Shown piece by piece: positions 17,034 to 26,531 of a stretch of DNA of 64,000 bases. The stretch's first letter is position 1; the number at the start of each line of letters is the position of its first letter. The notes under the pieces are model-generated. The model ran no database searches and had not been told where the DNA came from. It was given only the letters and a program-made list of their open reading frames with translations. Source of the DNA: Nodosilinea sp. WJT8-NPBG4. GTDB lineage: Bacteria; Cyanobacteriota; Cyanobacteriia; Phormidesmidales; Phormidesmidaceae. The DNA is taken from assembly GCA_019359285.1 (NCBI GenBank), contig JAHHHQ010000061.1, positions 1-64,000 of the forward strand, given 5' to 3'. A program made the translations under genes and the position numbers.

Positions 17034-17702
17034 ATGGCTAAATTCGAAATTATTGAGCGAGAAGGGACACGGTTAGTCAAAGTCACTTTAAATGACGAGA
17101 CCGTGCGCACTGAATCAGGTGCCCTGCACTACATGCGAGGGGCTATTACTATGCAGACCCAAACCCCTTCAGCAGGAGGTTTTCTGAAGTCTTTGGCGAC
17201 GGGAGAAAATATCTTTCGTCCTACTTATACCGGCACAGGGGAGCTATATTTAGCGCCATCGCTGTCTGGCTATCACACTTTAGAACTGTCGGGTGAGGAG
17301 TGGATTTTGGATCGGGGTGCCTATTGGGCCAGCGAAGGCAGCGTTGAGATTGCGACTGAACGCAATAAGTTGTTGAGCGGTATGGTGGGTGGCGAAGGGC
17401 TGTTTCAAACCAAGGTTAAGGGCCGTGGCCAGGTAGTGATGGTGGCCCAAGGCCCTGTAGAAACCGTTGAGCTGCGAGGGGAACGTCTGGTGGTAGACGG
17501 TAGCTTTGCGATCGCCCGCACTGGCACCCTTCGCTATCGGGCCGAAAAAGCCACCAAATCTATAGTGAGCTCTGTGACCTCTGGGGAGTTTCTCGTCAAT
17601 GTTTTTGAAGGGCATGGCACGGTGCTGCTGGCCCCGATTCCCTATTGGCAAGTGCTGCTGCTGCGCGAGGTAGCGGCCTCAACGGCGAGGACCTCTAGCT
17701 AG
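17034..17702 (+). CDS. AIM24-family protein
   Basis: The 222-residue protein has the AIM24/TIGR00266 beta-rich fold with glycine-rich repeats: RTESGALHYMRGAI, TGTGELYLAPS, LDRGAYWASEGSVEI, GEGLFQTKVKGRGQVVM. The family is named after a yeast mitochondrial protein needed for cristae and respiratory complex integrity; the bacterial role is unknown. AGAGG lies upstream of the ATG at 17034. It is followed 70 bases later by pcrA on the same strand; co-transcription is possible. Confidence 0.87.
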   Translation: MAKFEIIEREGTRLVKVTLNDETVRTESGALHYMRGAITMQTQTPSAGGFLKSLATGENIFRPTYTGTGELYLAPSLSGYHTLELSGEEWILDRGAYWASEGSVEIATERNKLLSGMVGGEGLFQTKVKGRGQVVMVAQGPVETVELRGERLVVDGSFAIARTGTLRYRAEKATKSIVSSVTSGEFLVNVFEGHGTVLLAPIPYWQVLLLREVAASTARTSS

Positions 17703-17772
17703 GGTAGGGGGTGAGGCCATCGTTTCCCCTCGGCCAGTGTCATACTTAATAGGCAAAACCCCTCGGCTACCG

Positions 17773-20127
17773 ATGACTGACTTTCTCGCTCCCCTCAATC
17801 CCGCCCAACGCCAATCTGTTGAACACTACTGCGGGCCGCTGCTGGTGGTGGCGGGGGCGGGGTCGGGCAAAACTCGAGCACTCACCTACCGCATCGCCAA
17901 CCTGGTGCTCACCCACAAAACTGACCCCGACAACATTCTGGCGGTGACCTTTACCAACAAGGCCGCCAAGGAAATGAAGGAGCGCATTGAGGTGCTGTTT
18001 GCCGAGCAGGATGCCCAGGCCCGCCACGGTAAATCGCTCTCCAGCCTGCCGCAGTATGAGCAGACTAAGCTGAGATCTCAGGTCTACAAAACCGTCACCA
18101 AGCACCTGTGGATTGGTACGTTCCATGCCCTGTGTGCCCGCATTCTGCGGTTGGATATCGAAAAGTATCAGCACCCCGCCGGCTACCGCTGGACGAAGAA
18201 TTTTTCTATTTTTGACGAATCAGATGCCCAGGGCTTGGTTAAAACCATCGTCACCCAAACCCTGAACCTGGACGATAAAAAATTCAACCCGCGATCGGTG
18301 CGCTTTGCCATCAGCAATGCTAAAAACCAAAAGCTCACCCCCGACGACCTCGAAAAGGAGCAGCCTAACTACCGAGGTCGGGTGATCGCCGATGTCTACC
18401 GCTACTACCAAAAGGCGCTGGCGGAGAACAACGCCCTCGATTTTGACGATTTAATTCTCATGCCGGTTTTCCTGTTTCAGCAGAACGAGCAGGTGCTGGC
18501 CTACTGGCACAAGCGCTTTCGCCACATTTTGGTGGATGAATACCAGGACACCAACCGCACCCAGTATGAGCTAATTCGTCTGCTGGCCACCAACGGTGAG
18601 TCGATCGCCACCTACAAAAATTGGGATCATCGCTCGGTATTTGTGGTGGGCGATGCTGACCAGTCAATTTATTCCTTCCGCGCTGCCGACTTCACCATTC
18701 TGATGAACTTTCAGGATGACTTTGGCGATGGCCTACCTGACGACGATACCCGCAGCATGGTCAAGCTGGAGGAAAATTACCGCTCCACCTCTAACATTCT
18801 CGAAGTCGCCAACCACCTGATCGAAAACAATACTGAGCGCATCGATAAGGTGCTGCGGGCCACCCGGGGAGAGGGTGAAAGCATCTACGTCTACCGGGCT
18901 GAGGATGAAACCGCCGAGGCCGACTTTGTAATCAGCCAAATTCGCAATCTTGAAACCCAGCACCCAGAGCTGAACTGGGGCAATTTTGCCATCCTCTACC
19001 GCACCAATGCCCAGTCGCGCGCCTTTGAGGAAGTGCTAACCCGCTACAGTATTCCCTACCAGGTGGTAGGCGGGCTGCGGTTCTACGATCGCCGCGAGAT
19101 CAAGGATGTGCTGGCGTATTTGCGGGCGATCGCCAACCCCTTCGACACCGTCAGCCTCAAGCGGGTGATCAACGTGCCCCGACGCGGCGTCGGCAAGGGC
19201 ACCATTGATAAGCTAGAACAAGCTACTCAGACCCTGGGCGGCATTCCCCTGTGGGAGATTCTCGCCGATGATACTTCGGTGAAGACCCTGGCGGGGCGAT
19301 CGGCAAAAGGCGTGCTGGAATTCGCCGAGCTGATTAAAAAGTATCGCCAGGACATGGATGGCCAAAAGGGGTCTGAAATTATTCAGGGAGTGCTCGAAGA
19401 CAGCGGCTATTTGGCCGCCCTAAAGGCTGAGGGCACCGACGAAGCCGACGATCGCTTTGGCAACGTGCAGGAGCTTTACAACGCTGCACTACAGTTTGAA
19501 GAAGAAAACGTAGACGATCCATCGCTATTGGGCTTTTTGTCTAATGCCTCCCTGGCCTCCGACATGGACGACAACAAAGATGGCAAAAATGCGGTGTCAC
19601 TCATGACCCTGCATTCCTCAAAGGGATTGGAGTTCCCCGTGGTGTTTCTCGTCGGCCTAGAGCAGGGCCTTTTCCCCAACCATCGCTCTCTCGAAGACCC
19701 CGCCGCCACCGAAGAAGAGCGTCGCCTTTGCTATGTGGGCATTACCCGCGCCAAGGAGCGCCTGTTCATCTCGCATGCCCGCGCCCGTCGCCTCTACGGC
19801 AGTCGCGAACCCGCTAGCCCCTCGCTATTTTTGGGTGAGTTGCCCCTCGATCTCGTGACTGGCAACAGCACCACAGGCCTGCCCCAAAAGTGGAGCACCC
19901 CCATCCGCGAAGCCCGCAATCGCAGTGAGGCTGCTGCCAAACCAGGTAGCGGGGCCCACGAGTCAGACTGGACTGTGGGTGATGTGGTAGTGCACAAAGC
20001 CTATGGGGCCGGAGAAGTAACCCACATATTTGGAGCAGGCAACAAAATTTGCCTGGCAATCAACTTTCCTGGCCAGGGCCGTAAAATCGTTGATCCCAAG
20101 ATTTCGGCACTGCAGCGGGCTGAGTAA
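17773..20127 (+). CDS. pcrA: UvrD/PcrA-type DNA helicase
   Basis: The 784-residue superfamily 1A helicase has all motifs in order: Q motif LNPAQRQSV, Walker A GAGSGKTRAL, TFTNKAAKEMKER (Ia), VDEYQDTNRTQYE (II), GDADQSIYSFRAAD (III), EENYRSTSNIL (IV), TLHSSKGLEFPVVF (V) and YVGITRAKERLF (VI). The C-terminal PcrA-type Tudor region is visible (VGDVVVHKAYGAGEV). It unwinds DNA in repair and clears stalled replication forks and recombinase filaments. ATG 17773 is chosen over an upstream GTG (17737). A strong terminator follows. Confidence 0.95.
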   Translation: MTDFLAPLNPAQRQSVEHYCGPLLVVAGAGSGKTRALTYRIANLVLTHKTDPDNILAVTFTNKAAKEMKERIEVLFAEQDAQARHGKSLSSLPQYEQTKLRSQVYKTVTKHLWIGTFHALCARILRLDIEKYQHPAGYRWTKNFSIFDESDAQGLVKTIVTQTLNLDDKKFNPRSVRFAISNAKNQKLTPDDLEKEQPNYRGRVIADVYRYYQKALAENNALDFDDLILMPVFLFQQNEQVLAYWHKRFRHILVDEYQDTNRTQYELIRLLATNGESIATYKNWDHRSVFVVGDADQSIYSFRAADFTILMNFQDDFGDGLPDDDTRSMVKLEENYRSTSNILEVANHLIENNTERIDKVLRATRGEGESIYVYRAEDETAEADFVISQIRNLETQHPELNWGNFAILYRTNAQSRAFEEVLTRYSIPYQVVGGLRFYDRREIKDVLAYLRAIANPFDTVSLKRVINVPRRGVGKGTIDKLEQATQTLGGIPLWEILADDTSVKTLAGRSAKGVLEFAELIKKYRQDMDGQKGSEIIQGVLEDSGYLAALKAEGTDEADDRFGNVQELYNAALQFEEENVDDPSLLGFLSNASLASDMDDNKDGKNAVSLMTLHSSKGLEFPVVFLVGLEQGLFPNHRSLEDPAATEEERRLCYVGITRAKERLFISHARARRLYGSREPASPSLFLGELPLDLVTGNSTTGLPQKWSTPIREARNRSEAAAKPGSGAHESDWTVGDVVVHKAYGAGEVTHIFGAGNKICLAINFPGQGRKIVDPKISALQRAE

Positions 20128-20242
20128 ATGGCGCTCTAACTGCTGCTAAATGCCCGATAAATACTCAGGCGGTTACAAAGTCATCACCTAACCACAAGAA
20201 ACTACATGTAGATTTTCGGTATATTCCCTTAGGTAGGACGCT

Positions 20243-20289
20243 AAACGGGGGTTGAGCTGCCAAAAGGCGGGTCTAACCTCCGTTTTTTT
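20243..20289 (+). terminator. Rho-independent terminator after pcrA
   Basis: Eleven-base arms (20243-20253 and 20275-20285, one G-U pair) close a 21-base loop and run into seven T (20283-20289), about 115 bases after the pcrA stop. Confidence 0.8.
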
Positions 20290-20563
20290 CCGGTTTAGAC
20301 CCCAAGGGGGAGATGCGACCATAACGACATCAGGCAGGATAACAGACATAGCGCCAGCGAAGATCTCGTTTGAATGATTAGTGAGCCTTCGCCGCTAGAT
20401 CTAGCCAGCTCGACAACTGCCACAGGTTCGTCCAGACCCCATCAGCCGAGATGGGACTCTATAAACAGTTCCTGGTTTGAGGGCACGAGCTTAGGGGTTT
20501 CTGACCTCTGCTCTCCCGCTAAATTGATTTAACGGTTTATGAGCACACGACAGGACTACAACC
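20290..20563 (+). other. Leader region of the TPR gene
   Basis: 274 bases without an ORF. Several short inverted repeats are present (for example around CAGCCGAGATGGGACTC near 20445), but no named RNA family was recognised. It presumably holds the promoter and 5' leader of the TPR gene. Confidence 0.3.
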
Positions 20564-21283
20564 ATGCACATCTACCGATCACAACAGCCTCTGGTTTGCA
20601 TGCTTCCCCTTCCGCCGGGTCTTCCTCCGGTTGACTCGGCGGCCCAGCCCACGGCCCACGACTCAGTAACCGGGTCTTACACCACCGACGATGATACCCT
20701 CAGCCGGCTGGCAGCGGCAGCAGTCAAGCGGCAACAGTATTCCCAGGCGCTGCAGCTGCTAAATCAGCTGGTTGAGCGCAATCCCCAACGGGCGATGTAC
20801 TACAGCAATCGGGGTCTGGTGCAGTTGTGGCTGAGGCAACCCTGGGCAGCTTTGACTGACTGCGATCGCGCCATCCGGCTCAACCCAGACCTCGACCAGG
20901 CCTACAATAACCGGGCCATGTGCCACGCGGCCCTGGGCGACCTGCCCGCTGCCCTTAACGACTACGAACAGGCTGTTGACCTCAACCCCTTTAATGGCCG
21001 CGCCCGCATCAACATGGGCGCTACCCTGCGGCAGATGGGCGACCTCGATCGCGCCCTAGACTGCTTTGACGAAGCGCTGATGTTTCATCAGCTGCCTGAG
21101 TTTATCTATGCTGAACGAGGCCGCACCTACCACCTGCGCGGCGACTGGAACTGTGCGATCGCCGACTACCGCCGCACTTTGACAGCAGCAACAGCTCGGC
21201 AGTCGAGCGATCAGCTCCAGGCTCTAGTTCAGCGGGTCAAGTGCTGGGCAGAAGAGCTATTGCCCCAGCAGAACTGGGCGTAA
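20564..21283 (+). CDS. TPR-repeat protein
   Basis: A 239-residue protein with at least four tetratricopeptide repeats from about residue 45 to 185: AVKRQQYSQALQLLNQLVER, YYSNRGLVQLWLRQPWAALT, AYNNRAMCHAALGDLPAALN, RARINMGATLRQMGDLDRAL. The first 40 residues are proline-rich and not a clear signal peptide. TPRs mediate protein-protein contacts; the partner is unknown. Many cyanobacterial TPR proteins of this type help photosystem or pilus assembly, but nothing here fixes a role. Confidence 0.82.
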   Translation: MHIYRSQQPLVCMLPLPPGLPPVDSAAQPTAHDSVTGSYTTDDDTLSRLAAAAVKRQQYSQALQLLNQLVERNPQRAMYYSNRGLVQLWLRQPWAALTDCDRAIRLNPDLDQAYNNRAMCHAALGDLPAALNDYEQAVDLNPFNGRARINMGATLRQMGDLDRALDCFDEALMFHQLPEFIYAERGRTYHLRGDWNCAIADYRRTLTAATARQSSDQLQALVQRVKCWAEELLPQQNWA

Positions 21284-21358
21284 CGATAACACCTTGTACC
21301 TGCTCCTTTTGAGAAGGCGAATCTAACGCTAATTCAGCGTGCATCTATTTAGTTCCAA

Positions 21359-21577
21359 TTAATCAATTGAGATGCTTTGGGGACCGCCATTGCGATCGCT
21401 GCCTCCCCATCCACTACTATCTCCGCCTGTAGGTGTGATCCCTTGGTTCTGCAGCCAGCCTTTGACTGGGTCGTCCGATAGACTAAGCCGCAGCAGCCCT
21501 GAGGCTAGCCCACCCAAAAACGCCACAGGGTGAGCGGTCAGCTCTTGCACAAAGGGAGTAAGCTCGTCTAAAAACAT
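21359..21577 (-). CDS. Small conserved cyanobacterial protein
   Basis: A 72-residue protein with the conserved N-terminal block LDELTPFVQELTAHPVAFLG, then GLLRLSLSDDPVKGWL, and a variable Gly/Ser-rich tail. The middle is a weakly hydrophobic helix with a GGLASG motif, compatible with a membrane-associated segment. I recall similar short proteins across cyanobacteria without assigned function. Single gene, minus strand. Confidence 0.65.
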   Translation of the reverse strand: MFLDELTPFVQELTAHPVAFLGGLASGLLRLSLSDDPVKGWLQNQGITPTGGDSSGWGGSDRNGGPQSISID

Positions 21578-21761
21578 TGAGTCAGTCCGTAGCGACGGCT
21601 TGATCCTAACCTGAAAGCCTGCGAAAAAGGTATCGGTTAAAAGCTAGAGCTTAGACTTTGGTTGACTAAAACGGTTCGGGGCCGGAAGCTTTAGCGCCTC
21701 GGGGCTGGGCCATCGCCCTTAAACCCTCACCCCTAGACCGTTTAGCCTTCGTTCCCAACCG

Positions 21762-22544
21762 CTATCGCCCGATCGCCTTCACCAAACCAATGCCGCCAAA
21801 GTAGAGAAACAGCACTGCCCCCGCCAGCAGGCTTTGGGTGACTGGGTCAGTAGAAGGGGTGAGCACTGCCCCCAGCACCGCTGCCCCCAGAAGGACGTAG
21901 CGCCAGCCCTTCAACATTTGGTCGGAGTTGACGATGCCTAGCAGCCCCAGCAGCAGTTGTAGAATCGGAATCTGAAAAGCTAACCCAGTGCTAAACAACA
22001 GCAGCAGCACAAACTCAAAGTAGCGATCGATTGACCACAACTGCTCAACCACGTCGGCCCCGTAGCTGATAAAGAAGTTCAGCGCCGCCGGAATCAGTGC
22101 CACGTAAGCAAACACAAGCCCGGCAAAAAATAGTACGCTCGACCCCAGCACCAGCGGTCCCACCAGCCGACGCTCCCGCCGAGTCAGCCCCGGCAGTACA
22201 AACAACACTACCTGATAGAGAATAAATGGGCTGGCGGCTACAAGACCGCTGTAACCCGCCACTTTAAAGGAGACAAAAAAGTACTCCCCTGGCGACAGCT
22301 GCAAGAACTTTACCCCCTGGGCTGGCACCTCCAGCAGGCTGACAATGGGCTTCACCTGCCAGAAGCAGACCACAATAGCCAGCACCACGGCAATCAGGCT
22401 GTATAAAATCCGCTGCCGCAGTTCTTCCAGGTGGTCAAACAGCGACATCTCGACATCGTAGGGCACTTCGTCGAGGTCAGCGGTGTCACCATTAAGAATG
22501 GCCGTCTCGGTGGTGGCGCTCTCAAGCTCGGTGGGCGGTATCAT
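21762..22544 (-). CDS. tatC: Sec-independent protein translocase TatC
   Basis: The 260-residue protein has the TatC signature: [18 protein letters not shown] at the cytoplasmic N terminus (about residue 32), six membrane helices, [28 protein letters not shown] in the first periplasmic/loop area, and [24 protein letters not shown]. TatC is the receptor for twin-arginine signal peptides and works in plasma and thylakoid membranes. The first 25 residues are an unconserved acidic extension. tatA/B are not in the window. Confidence 0.95.
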   Translation of the reverse strand: MIPPTELESATTETAILNGDTADLDEVPYDVEMSLFDHLEELRQRILYSLIAVVLAIVVCFWQVKPIVSLLEVPAQGVKFLQLSPGEYFFVSFKVAGYSGLVAASPFILYQVVLFVLPGLTRRERRLVGPLVLGSSVLFFAGLVFAYVALIPAALNFFISYGADVVEQLWSIDRYFEFVLLLLFSTGLAFQIPILQLLLGLLGIVNSDQMLKGWRYVLLGAAVLGAVLTPSTDPVTQSLLAGAVLFLYFGGIGLVKAIGR

Positions 22545-22622
22545 AGGTTGGGCAGATGAGCAGTAGGACGATCGCTTCTATTGTAAGCCCATGATTTCGC
22601 TAGCTTGGGATAATGACCCAGC

Positions 22623-23546
22623 CTAAGGCGACTCAACACTCTCTACCCCCGAATCAGGGGTTACAGTGAGAGTCCTAACCACTCCAGAATCGCCCATTAC
22701 AACAGCGCGATCGCCATTGACTGACAGCTCTACCCCCCCCGCGTTACCCGTCCTCAATGTCAGGCTGGTTTCGGCCGTCCAGGTCTCTTCAAAGCCCTTC
22801 TCGGCGACGCCTTCGTAGACATTCTCACCATCAGCCACCACGCTCAGCCAGGAGCGATCGCTCAGGTTAGCGCTGACTACCACCGGTGCTTCTAGAGGGG
22901 CACTAGATTCATCTTCGGCCTCCAACGGTTCCTCTGGCGGGGTTGTAGTCTCCGCTGGGGCTGGGGCTGCGGCGCCAGTACTGGCGGTTTCAGGGGTTGT
23001 TTCCGCTTCTGAATTGTCGTTGTTGACTTGGGATGGTCCGTTGCTGCGACCAAACAGCCCCCAGGCCCCCAACCCCAAAATTGTCGCCAAAGCGGCCAGA
23101 CTCAGCACTAGTGGCAGGGACAACCGACCCGCTGGGCTAGACGCTGCCTTAGGGGTGCGATCGCTCGGCTGAGGGCTATGGCTAGGAGGTTTCAGTGCCC
23201 CAGTGCCGTTTGTGTGAGGTTTCAGTGCCCCAGTGCCGTTTGTGTCGGCCCGTTCGAGCAGCTCTGGGGTCGGTAGTACATTCACCGGCGTGACCCGAAA
23301 CTCTTGGGCAATGGTTTGACCATCGAGCCCTAAAGCTTCAGCATAGCGACGAATGAATCCTTGAATAAATACCGGCTCAGGTAGCTCAGCATCATGCCCC
23401 GATTCCAATGCCTTCAATAGAGCTGGGCGGATAAAAATTTGATTGGCCAGCATGTCGATGGCCAGCCCTTGCTCTTGACGCACCTGGCGTAGGTACGCCC
23501 CGATACTTTGGAGCTGCTCGATTTGGGTAGGAGCTAACTTAGCCAC
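22623..23546 (-). CDS. RodZ-like membrane protein (HTH_25 + DUF4115)
   Basis: A 307-residue protein starting at GTG 23546 with GAGG upstream. Residues 8-80 form an XRE-like helix-turn-helix (IGAYLRQVRQEQGLAIDML, then FIQGFIRRYAEALG), followed by a linker, one membrane helix (about 143-165), an acidic Pro/Thr/Glu-rich stretch, and a C-terminal DUF4115 domain (VSANLSDRSWLSVVADG, GFEETW). This is the RodZ layout; RodZ links MreB to the wall machinery in rods. The linker carries a ten-residue tandem duplication. Whether it works as RodZ in this organism is inferred. Confidence 0.83.
   Translation of the reverse strand: MAKLAPTQIEQLQSIGAYLRQVRQEQGLAIDMLANQIFIRPALLKALESGHDAELPEPVFIQGFIRRYAEALGLDGQTIAQEFRVTPVNVLPTPELLERADTNGTGALKPHTNGTGALKPPSHSPQPSDRTPKAASSPAGRLSLPLVLSLAALATILGLGAWGLFGRSNGPSQVNNDNSEAETTPETASTGAAAPAPAETTTPPEEPLEAEDESSAPLEAPVVVSANLSDRSWLSVVADGENVYEGVAEKGFEETWTAETSLTLRTGNAGGVELSVNGDRAVVMGDSGVVRTLTVTPDSGVESVESP
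23187..23245. repeat. Tandem 30-bp duplication inside the RodZ-like gene
   Basis: The 29 bases at 23187-23215 recur without change at 23217-23245, a period of 30 bases. It encodes NGTGALKP twice in the cytoplasmic linker and keeps the frame. Zero mismatches over 29 bases suggest a recent slippage event. Confidence 0.95.
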
Positions 23547-23662
23547 GGCACCTCACTGAAGACATTACGGGGAACTATGCCCTGGTCGATGAACCCGAAC
23601 GAGGTCATTTTAATGGGAAATGGCCGCCAGTGTAGCCAAGGCCGTTGAAAACCCTGGCACGC

Positions 23663-23932
23663 CTAAAACACCTGGTTCCAAGCATAGACCTCGTACTCCG
23701 TCCAAACGCCGTTTTGCCAGTAGGGGTCGCCCTCCACCAACTGCCGCACAGCAGCCTCGCTTTCAGCCTCGTAAATGCCGAACACCTTGGTGTTGTCAGT
23801 GGTTGGGCCTAGGGCTACCAACAGGCCGTCGTCTTTTTGCTGCTGCAATCCCTGAAGATGCGCCGCTCGAAAGGGAGCCCGCTTTTCAAGCACATCCTCA
23901 CAATAGCTGCCCCACATCACATATTTGGCCAT
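23663..23932 (-). CDS. YciI-family protein
   Basis: An 89-residue protein starting at ATG 23932 (GAGG upstream; open to 23947). It matches the YciI dimeric alpha-beta barrel fold: AKYVMWGSYCEDVLEKRAPF with the conserved R and AHLQGLQ histidine, GLLVALGP, VFGIYEAESEAAVRQLVEGDPYWQ. The conserved His and Asp of the supposed active site are present. Members include dehydrochlorinase-like and stress-linked proteins; the substrate is unknown. Confidence 0.87.
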   Translation of the reverse strand: MAKYVMWGSYCEDVLEKRAPFRAAHLQGLQQQKDDGLLVALGPTTDNTKVFGIYEAESEAAVRQLVEGDPYWQNGVWTEYEVYAWNQVF

Positions 23933-24418
23933 GGCTGAGCGCCTCAAAAGTTCATCGCCGATGGTATCAGATTAGGTAGTGTCCTATACAGAAAAATGAG
24001 CTGCATGGAGAGGGGAAGAGACGGTATACCCAATTGCAAAAGTGTCATGGCATTCACGCAAAAAACACCTTCACCGGAAATAATTAAACACAGGTCACTT
24101 CAGTAGAACTACTCGATTTTAATGCGCTATTTTTGCTCCTAAAACAACCTGTACTCCATATTTCACAGTCCTTTCCGGAATTGCCATTGACCCTGTTGAA
24201 GTAACTCTTTATCGGAGCTTTAGTGGAAATCCAATGACCTTTGCTGATACTTTACCTGATAGCTAAGGGAATTCTTTAGCTTAAGCAGAAGGCTCACCAA
24301 TGTCTAAGTGGGTTCTATGTTCGCTCCACCCAGTATTGAGTTTCCATACCAAGTCCAGACTCAGTGCTCGATCGTTTCTCAGACAGTCTCAATTGTTGGA
24401 CTTGCGAGAGGTTTAACC
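23933..24418. other. Gene-free, A/T-richer stretch
   Basis: Nearly 490 bases between the YciI gene and the nitrogenase-domain gene, noticeably A+T richer than its surroundings. No credible ORF and no recognised RNA. A GAGAGG Shine-Dalgarno just before 24419 belongs to the next gene, whose frame is open back to 24308. Confidence 0.35.
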
Positions 24419-24736
24419 ATGAATTGCTTTCTATCTTCCCTCCATCACGGGCTGCACGCTCCGGGTCAAGCCCTACCCCTAGACTTATTTCGTCCGCTGC
24501 GCCAGTGGGTTAGCCGCCTGCGGGTCGAGACCCCCCGCCGCGCCCGTAAGGTGGCAGAGTTGATCCCCGCCCAGTGCCCCTTTGAGCGCGACATTGTGGT
24601 GCTGGGTCGCTCGGTTGCTCACATTCCGCCCCTGTGCAAGCTCAACCCCCTCTACAACGAATTGGTCGAGCTGCGATTTCGGGCCCTTTGTTACCTAGCC
24701 GACGAATGCGGCGAAGATATTTCGGCCTATATCTAA
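24419..24736 (+). CDS. Mo-dependent nitrogenase C-terminal-domain protein
   Basis: A 105-residue protein starting at ATG 24419 with a GAGAGG ribosome-binding site. The region PFERDIVVLGRSVAHIPPLCKLNPLYNELVELRF, ending in CYLADECGE, is the small domain named after the C terminus of Mo-dependent nitrogenase-associated proteins and is widespread in cyanobacteria, including non-fixers. Two or three cysteines are conserved in position. No nif gene is in the window, so the family name should not be read as nitrogen fixation. Function is unknown. Confidence 0.75.
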   Translation: MNCFLSSLHHGLHAPGQALPLDLFRPLRQWVSRLRVETPRRARKVAELIPAQCPFERDIVVLGRSVAHIPPLCKLNPLYNELVELRFRALCYLADECGEDISAYI

Positions 24737-24810
24737 ACCTTGGATTCAGCGAGGTCACGTCATCTGGCCTGAGCTCCAAAGCTACAGACAGTATTGCGTT
24801 ACAACATCTC

Positions 24811-24845
24811 ACCCCCTTCGTCGGCCCTAGGTCTACAAAGGGGGT
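24811..24845 (+). terminator. Hairpin after the nitrogenase-domain gene
   Basis: Eight-base arms ACCCCCTT (24811-24818) and AAGGGGGT (24838-24845), 74 bases past the stop, followed only by TTTA. A weak candidate terminator. Confidence 0.45.
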
Positions 24846-24930
24846 TTACTTTGGGAAATTAATGCTTGAAGAATGCTCTGATCTACTATGGGTAGGCTAA
24901 ATCCTGTTGTGGTTGCTTGAGTGACCTACC

Positions 24931-25485
24931 ATGCCCTATGACCTGCCTGCCCATGGCATGCCCCCCTATGACCTGGCTGATGAAACTGTTCTGCATCACC
25001 GCTGGATGCTGCGGGCCCTAGAACTGGCCGAGACCGCCGGAGCTGCGGGGGATGTGCCGGTGGGAGCCGTAGTGGTTGGCCCTGGGGATAAGGTGCTGGC
25101 GGAGGTGGGCAATCGGCGGGAGCAAGATCAAGACCCCACTGCCCATGCCGAGGTGCTGGCGTTGCGGGAGGCCGCACGCCAGTTGGGCAACTGGCATCTC
25201 AACGACTGCACGCTCTACGTCACGCTGGAGCCCTGCCCAATGTGTGCTGGGGCAATTGTTTTAAGCCGCTTAGGGCAATTGGTATACGGTACCCCCGACC
25301 CCAAATCGGGAGCGGTGCGATCGGTGCTAAATCTGCCTGATGGCCCCGCCTCTAACCATCGGCTGAGGGTGGTGGCCGGCATTTTGGCCGAACCGTGTCG
25401 TCAGCAGCTTCAGCAGTGGTTTCAGCAGCGCCGCCAAGAGCAGCGCCGCCCCCCGCTCACCATGACACCGACTGAACTGTCCTGA
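24931..25485 (+). CDS. tadA: tRNA-specific adenosine deaminase
   Basis: The 184-residue protein has the zinc deaminase motifs TAHAEVLALREA (His and catalytic Glu, about residues 71-74) and EPCPMCAGAI (Cys pair about 101-104), plus GAVVVGPGDKV and the C-terminal helix with QQWFQQRR. It converts A34 to inosine in tRNA-Arg(ACG). The N terminus is about 25 residues longer than E. coli TadA and the C terminus is rich in Q and R. A downstream Met at residue 10 is a possible alternative start. Confidence 0.93.
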   Translation: MPYDLPAHGMPPYDLADETVLHHRWMLRALELAETAGAAGDVPVGAVVVGPGDKVLAEVGNRREQDQDPTAHAEVLALREAARQLGNWHLNDCTLYVTLEPCPMCAGAIVLSRLGQLVYGTPDPKSGAVRSVLNLPDGPASNHRLRVVAGILAEPCRQQLQQWFQQRRQEQRRPPLTMTPTELS

Positions 25486-25633
25486 GCCGGGTTGCGTCCT
25501 CTGGCAAGGGCTGTAGTTTAAAGCATGTAGACCAGGGTCAGACCCGTTTTGTTTCCGATCGCAGGCTGTGTGGTAGCTAGCGACGGGCATACTGGGAAGG
25601 CCTAACATCGGCACTATTGGGATTTAGCTGATC

Positions 25634-26422
25634 ATGGCTCCTGTATTACGCCTTCCTATGAAATCCTCTGAACTTCCTGAATCGTCGGCTGGGTTGGTTA
25701 GGGGTGGGGCGATCGCCCCTGCCCAATCGCGCTGCTCGCCAGTGCTGACTCCCCTAGCCTATTTTCTGGGCCGCCACCTGGTGGTGCCCGCCTACTTTGG
25801 CCCTATCACTATTACGGGGCAGCACCATGTGCCCACGGTCGGGCCAGTCATTTTGGCCCCTACCCACCGAGCCCGCTGGGACTCGATTTTGCTGCCCTAC
25901 GCCGCCGGCCGAGACATTACAGGCCGCGACCTGCGCTTCATGGTCACCGCTGACGAGGTTAAAGGCCTCCAGGGATGGTTTATTCGTCGCTTAGGGGGGT
26001 TCGCGGTCAATGTGCGGCGGCCCACGGTAGCCAGCCTGCGCCACGGCATCGAGCTGCTGCTAGAGGGCGAAATGCTGGTGATCTATCCCGAAGGGGGCAT
26101 TCGTCGAGAGGACAAAATCCACGGCCTCAAGCCTGGTCTGGCTAGATTGGCGGTGCAGGCCGAGGCCGCCAGAACTGGGCTGGGCGTGCAGGTGCTGCCG
26201 GTAGACATTTGCTATGGCGCGGCCTATCCAGGCTGGCGTAGCCCGGCTCAAATTCACATTGGCGCACCGCTGCCGGTACAGGCCTATCTCCGAGGGGAGG
26301 ATGCTCCCGAAGTGCTAAAGGCCGGGGCCGCTGAGCTCACCAAAGATCTCAAGACTCGTTTAGAAAGCCTGGTCAGTGCTCGGCAAGGTAACGCCGTATC
26401 GCAGCCCGTTGTACCGTCCTAA
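25634..26422 (+). CDS. PlsC-like acyl-glycerol-phosphate acyltransferase
   Basis: A 262-residue protein with the acyltransferase motifs of the PlsC family: HRARWD (HX4D, about residue 77), the GLQGWFIRRLGGFAVNVRR block, and YPEGGIRR (about 153-160). The family transfers acyl groups to lysophosphatidate or similar acceptors at the membrane. The first 40 residues are probably an unconserved extension; Met-9 (25658) is an alternative start. Cyanobacteria have several paralogues, so the exact substrate is not fixed. Confidence 0.85.
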   Translation: MAPVLRLPMKSSELPESSAGLVRGGAIAPAQSRCSPVLTPLAYFLGRHLVVPAYFGPITITGQHHVPTVGPVILAPTHRARWDSILLPYAAGRDITGRDLRFMVTADEVKGLQGWFIRRLGGFAVNVRRPTVASLRHGIELLLEGEMLVIYPEGGIRREDKIHGLKPGLARLAVQAEAARTGLGVQVLPVDICYGAAYPGWRSPAQIHIGAPLPVQAYLRGEDAPEVLKAGAAELTKDLKTRLESLVSARQGNAVSQPVVPS

Positions 26423-26531
26423 CGACCTGGTTGTCGCCAAATGCCATCGAGGTGAAGGGCCGAGGACAGGACAATCTGATTAGACCGTGGTTTATTAAAG
26501 GCATTGGCCTGTAAACCAGGATGTCCTTCCT

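Noticed and set aside
24419-24736. Evidence of nitrogen fixation
   Set aside because: Only a family-name link; no nif gene in the window.
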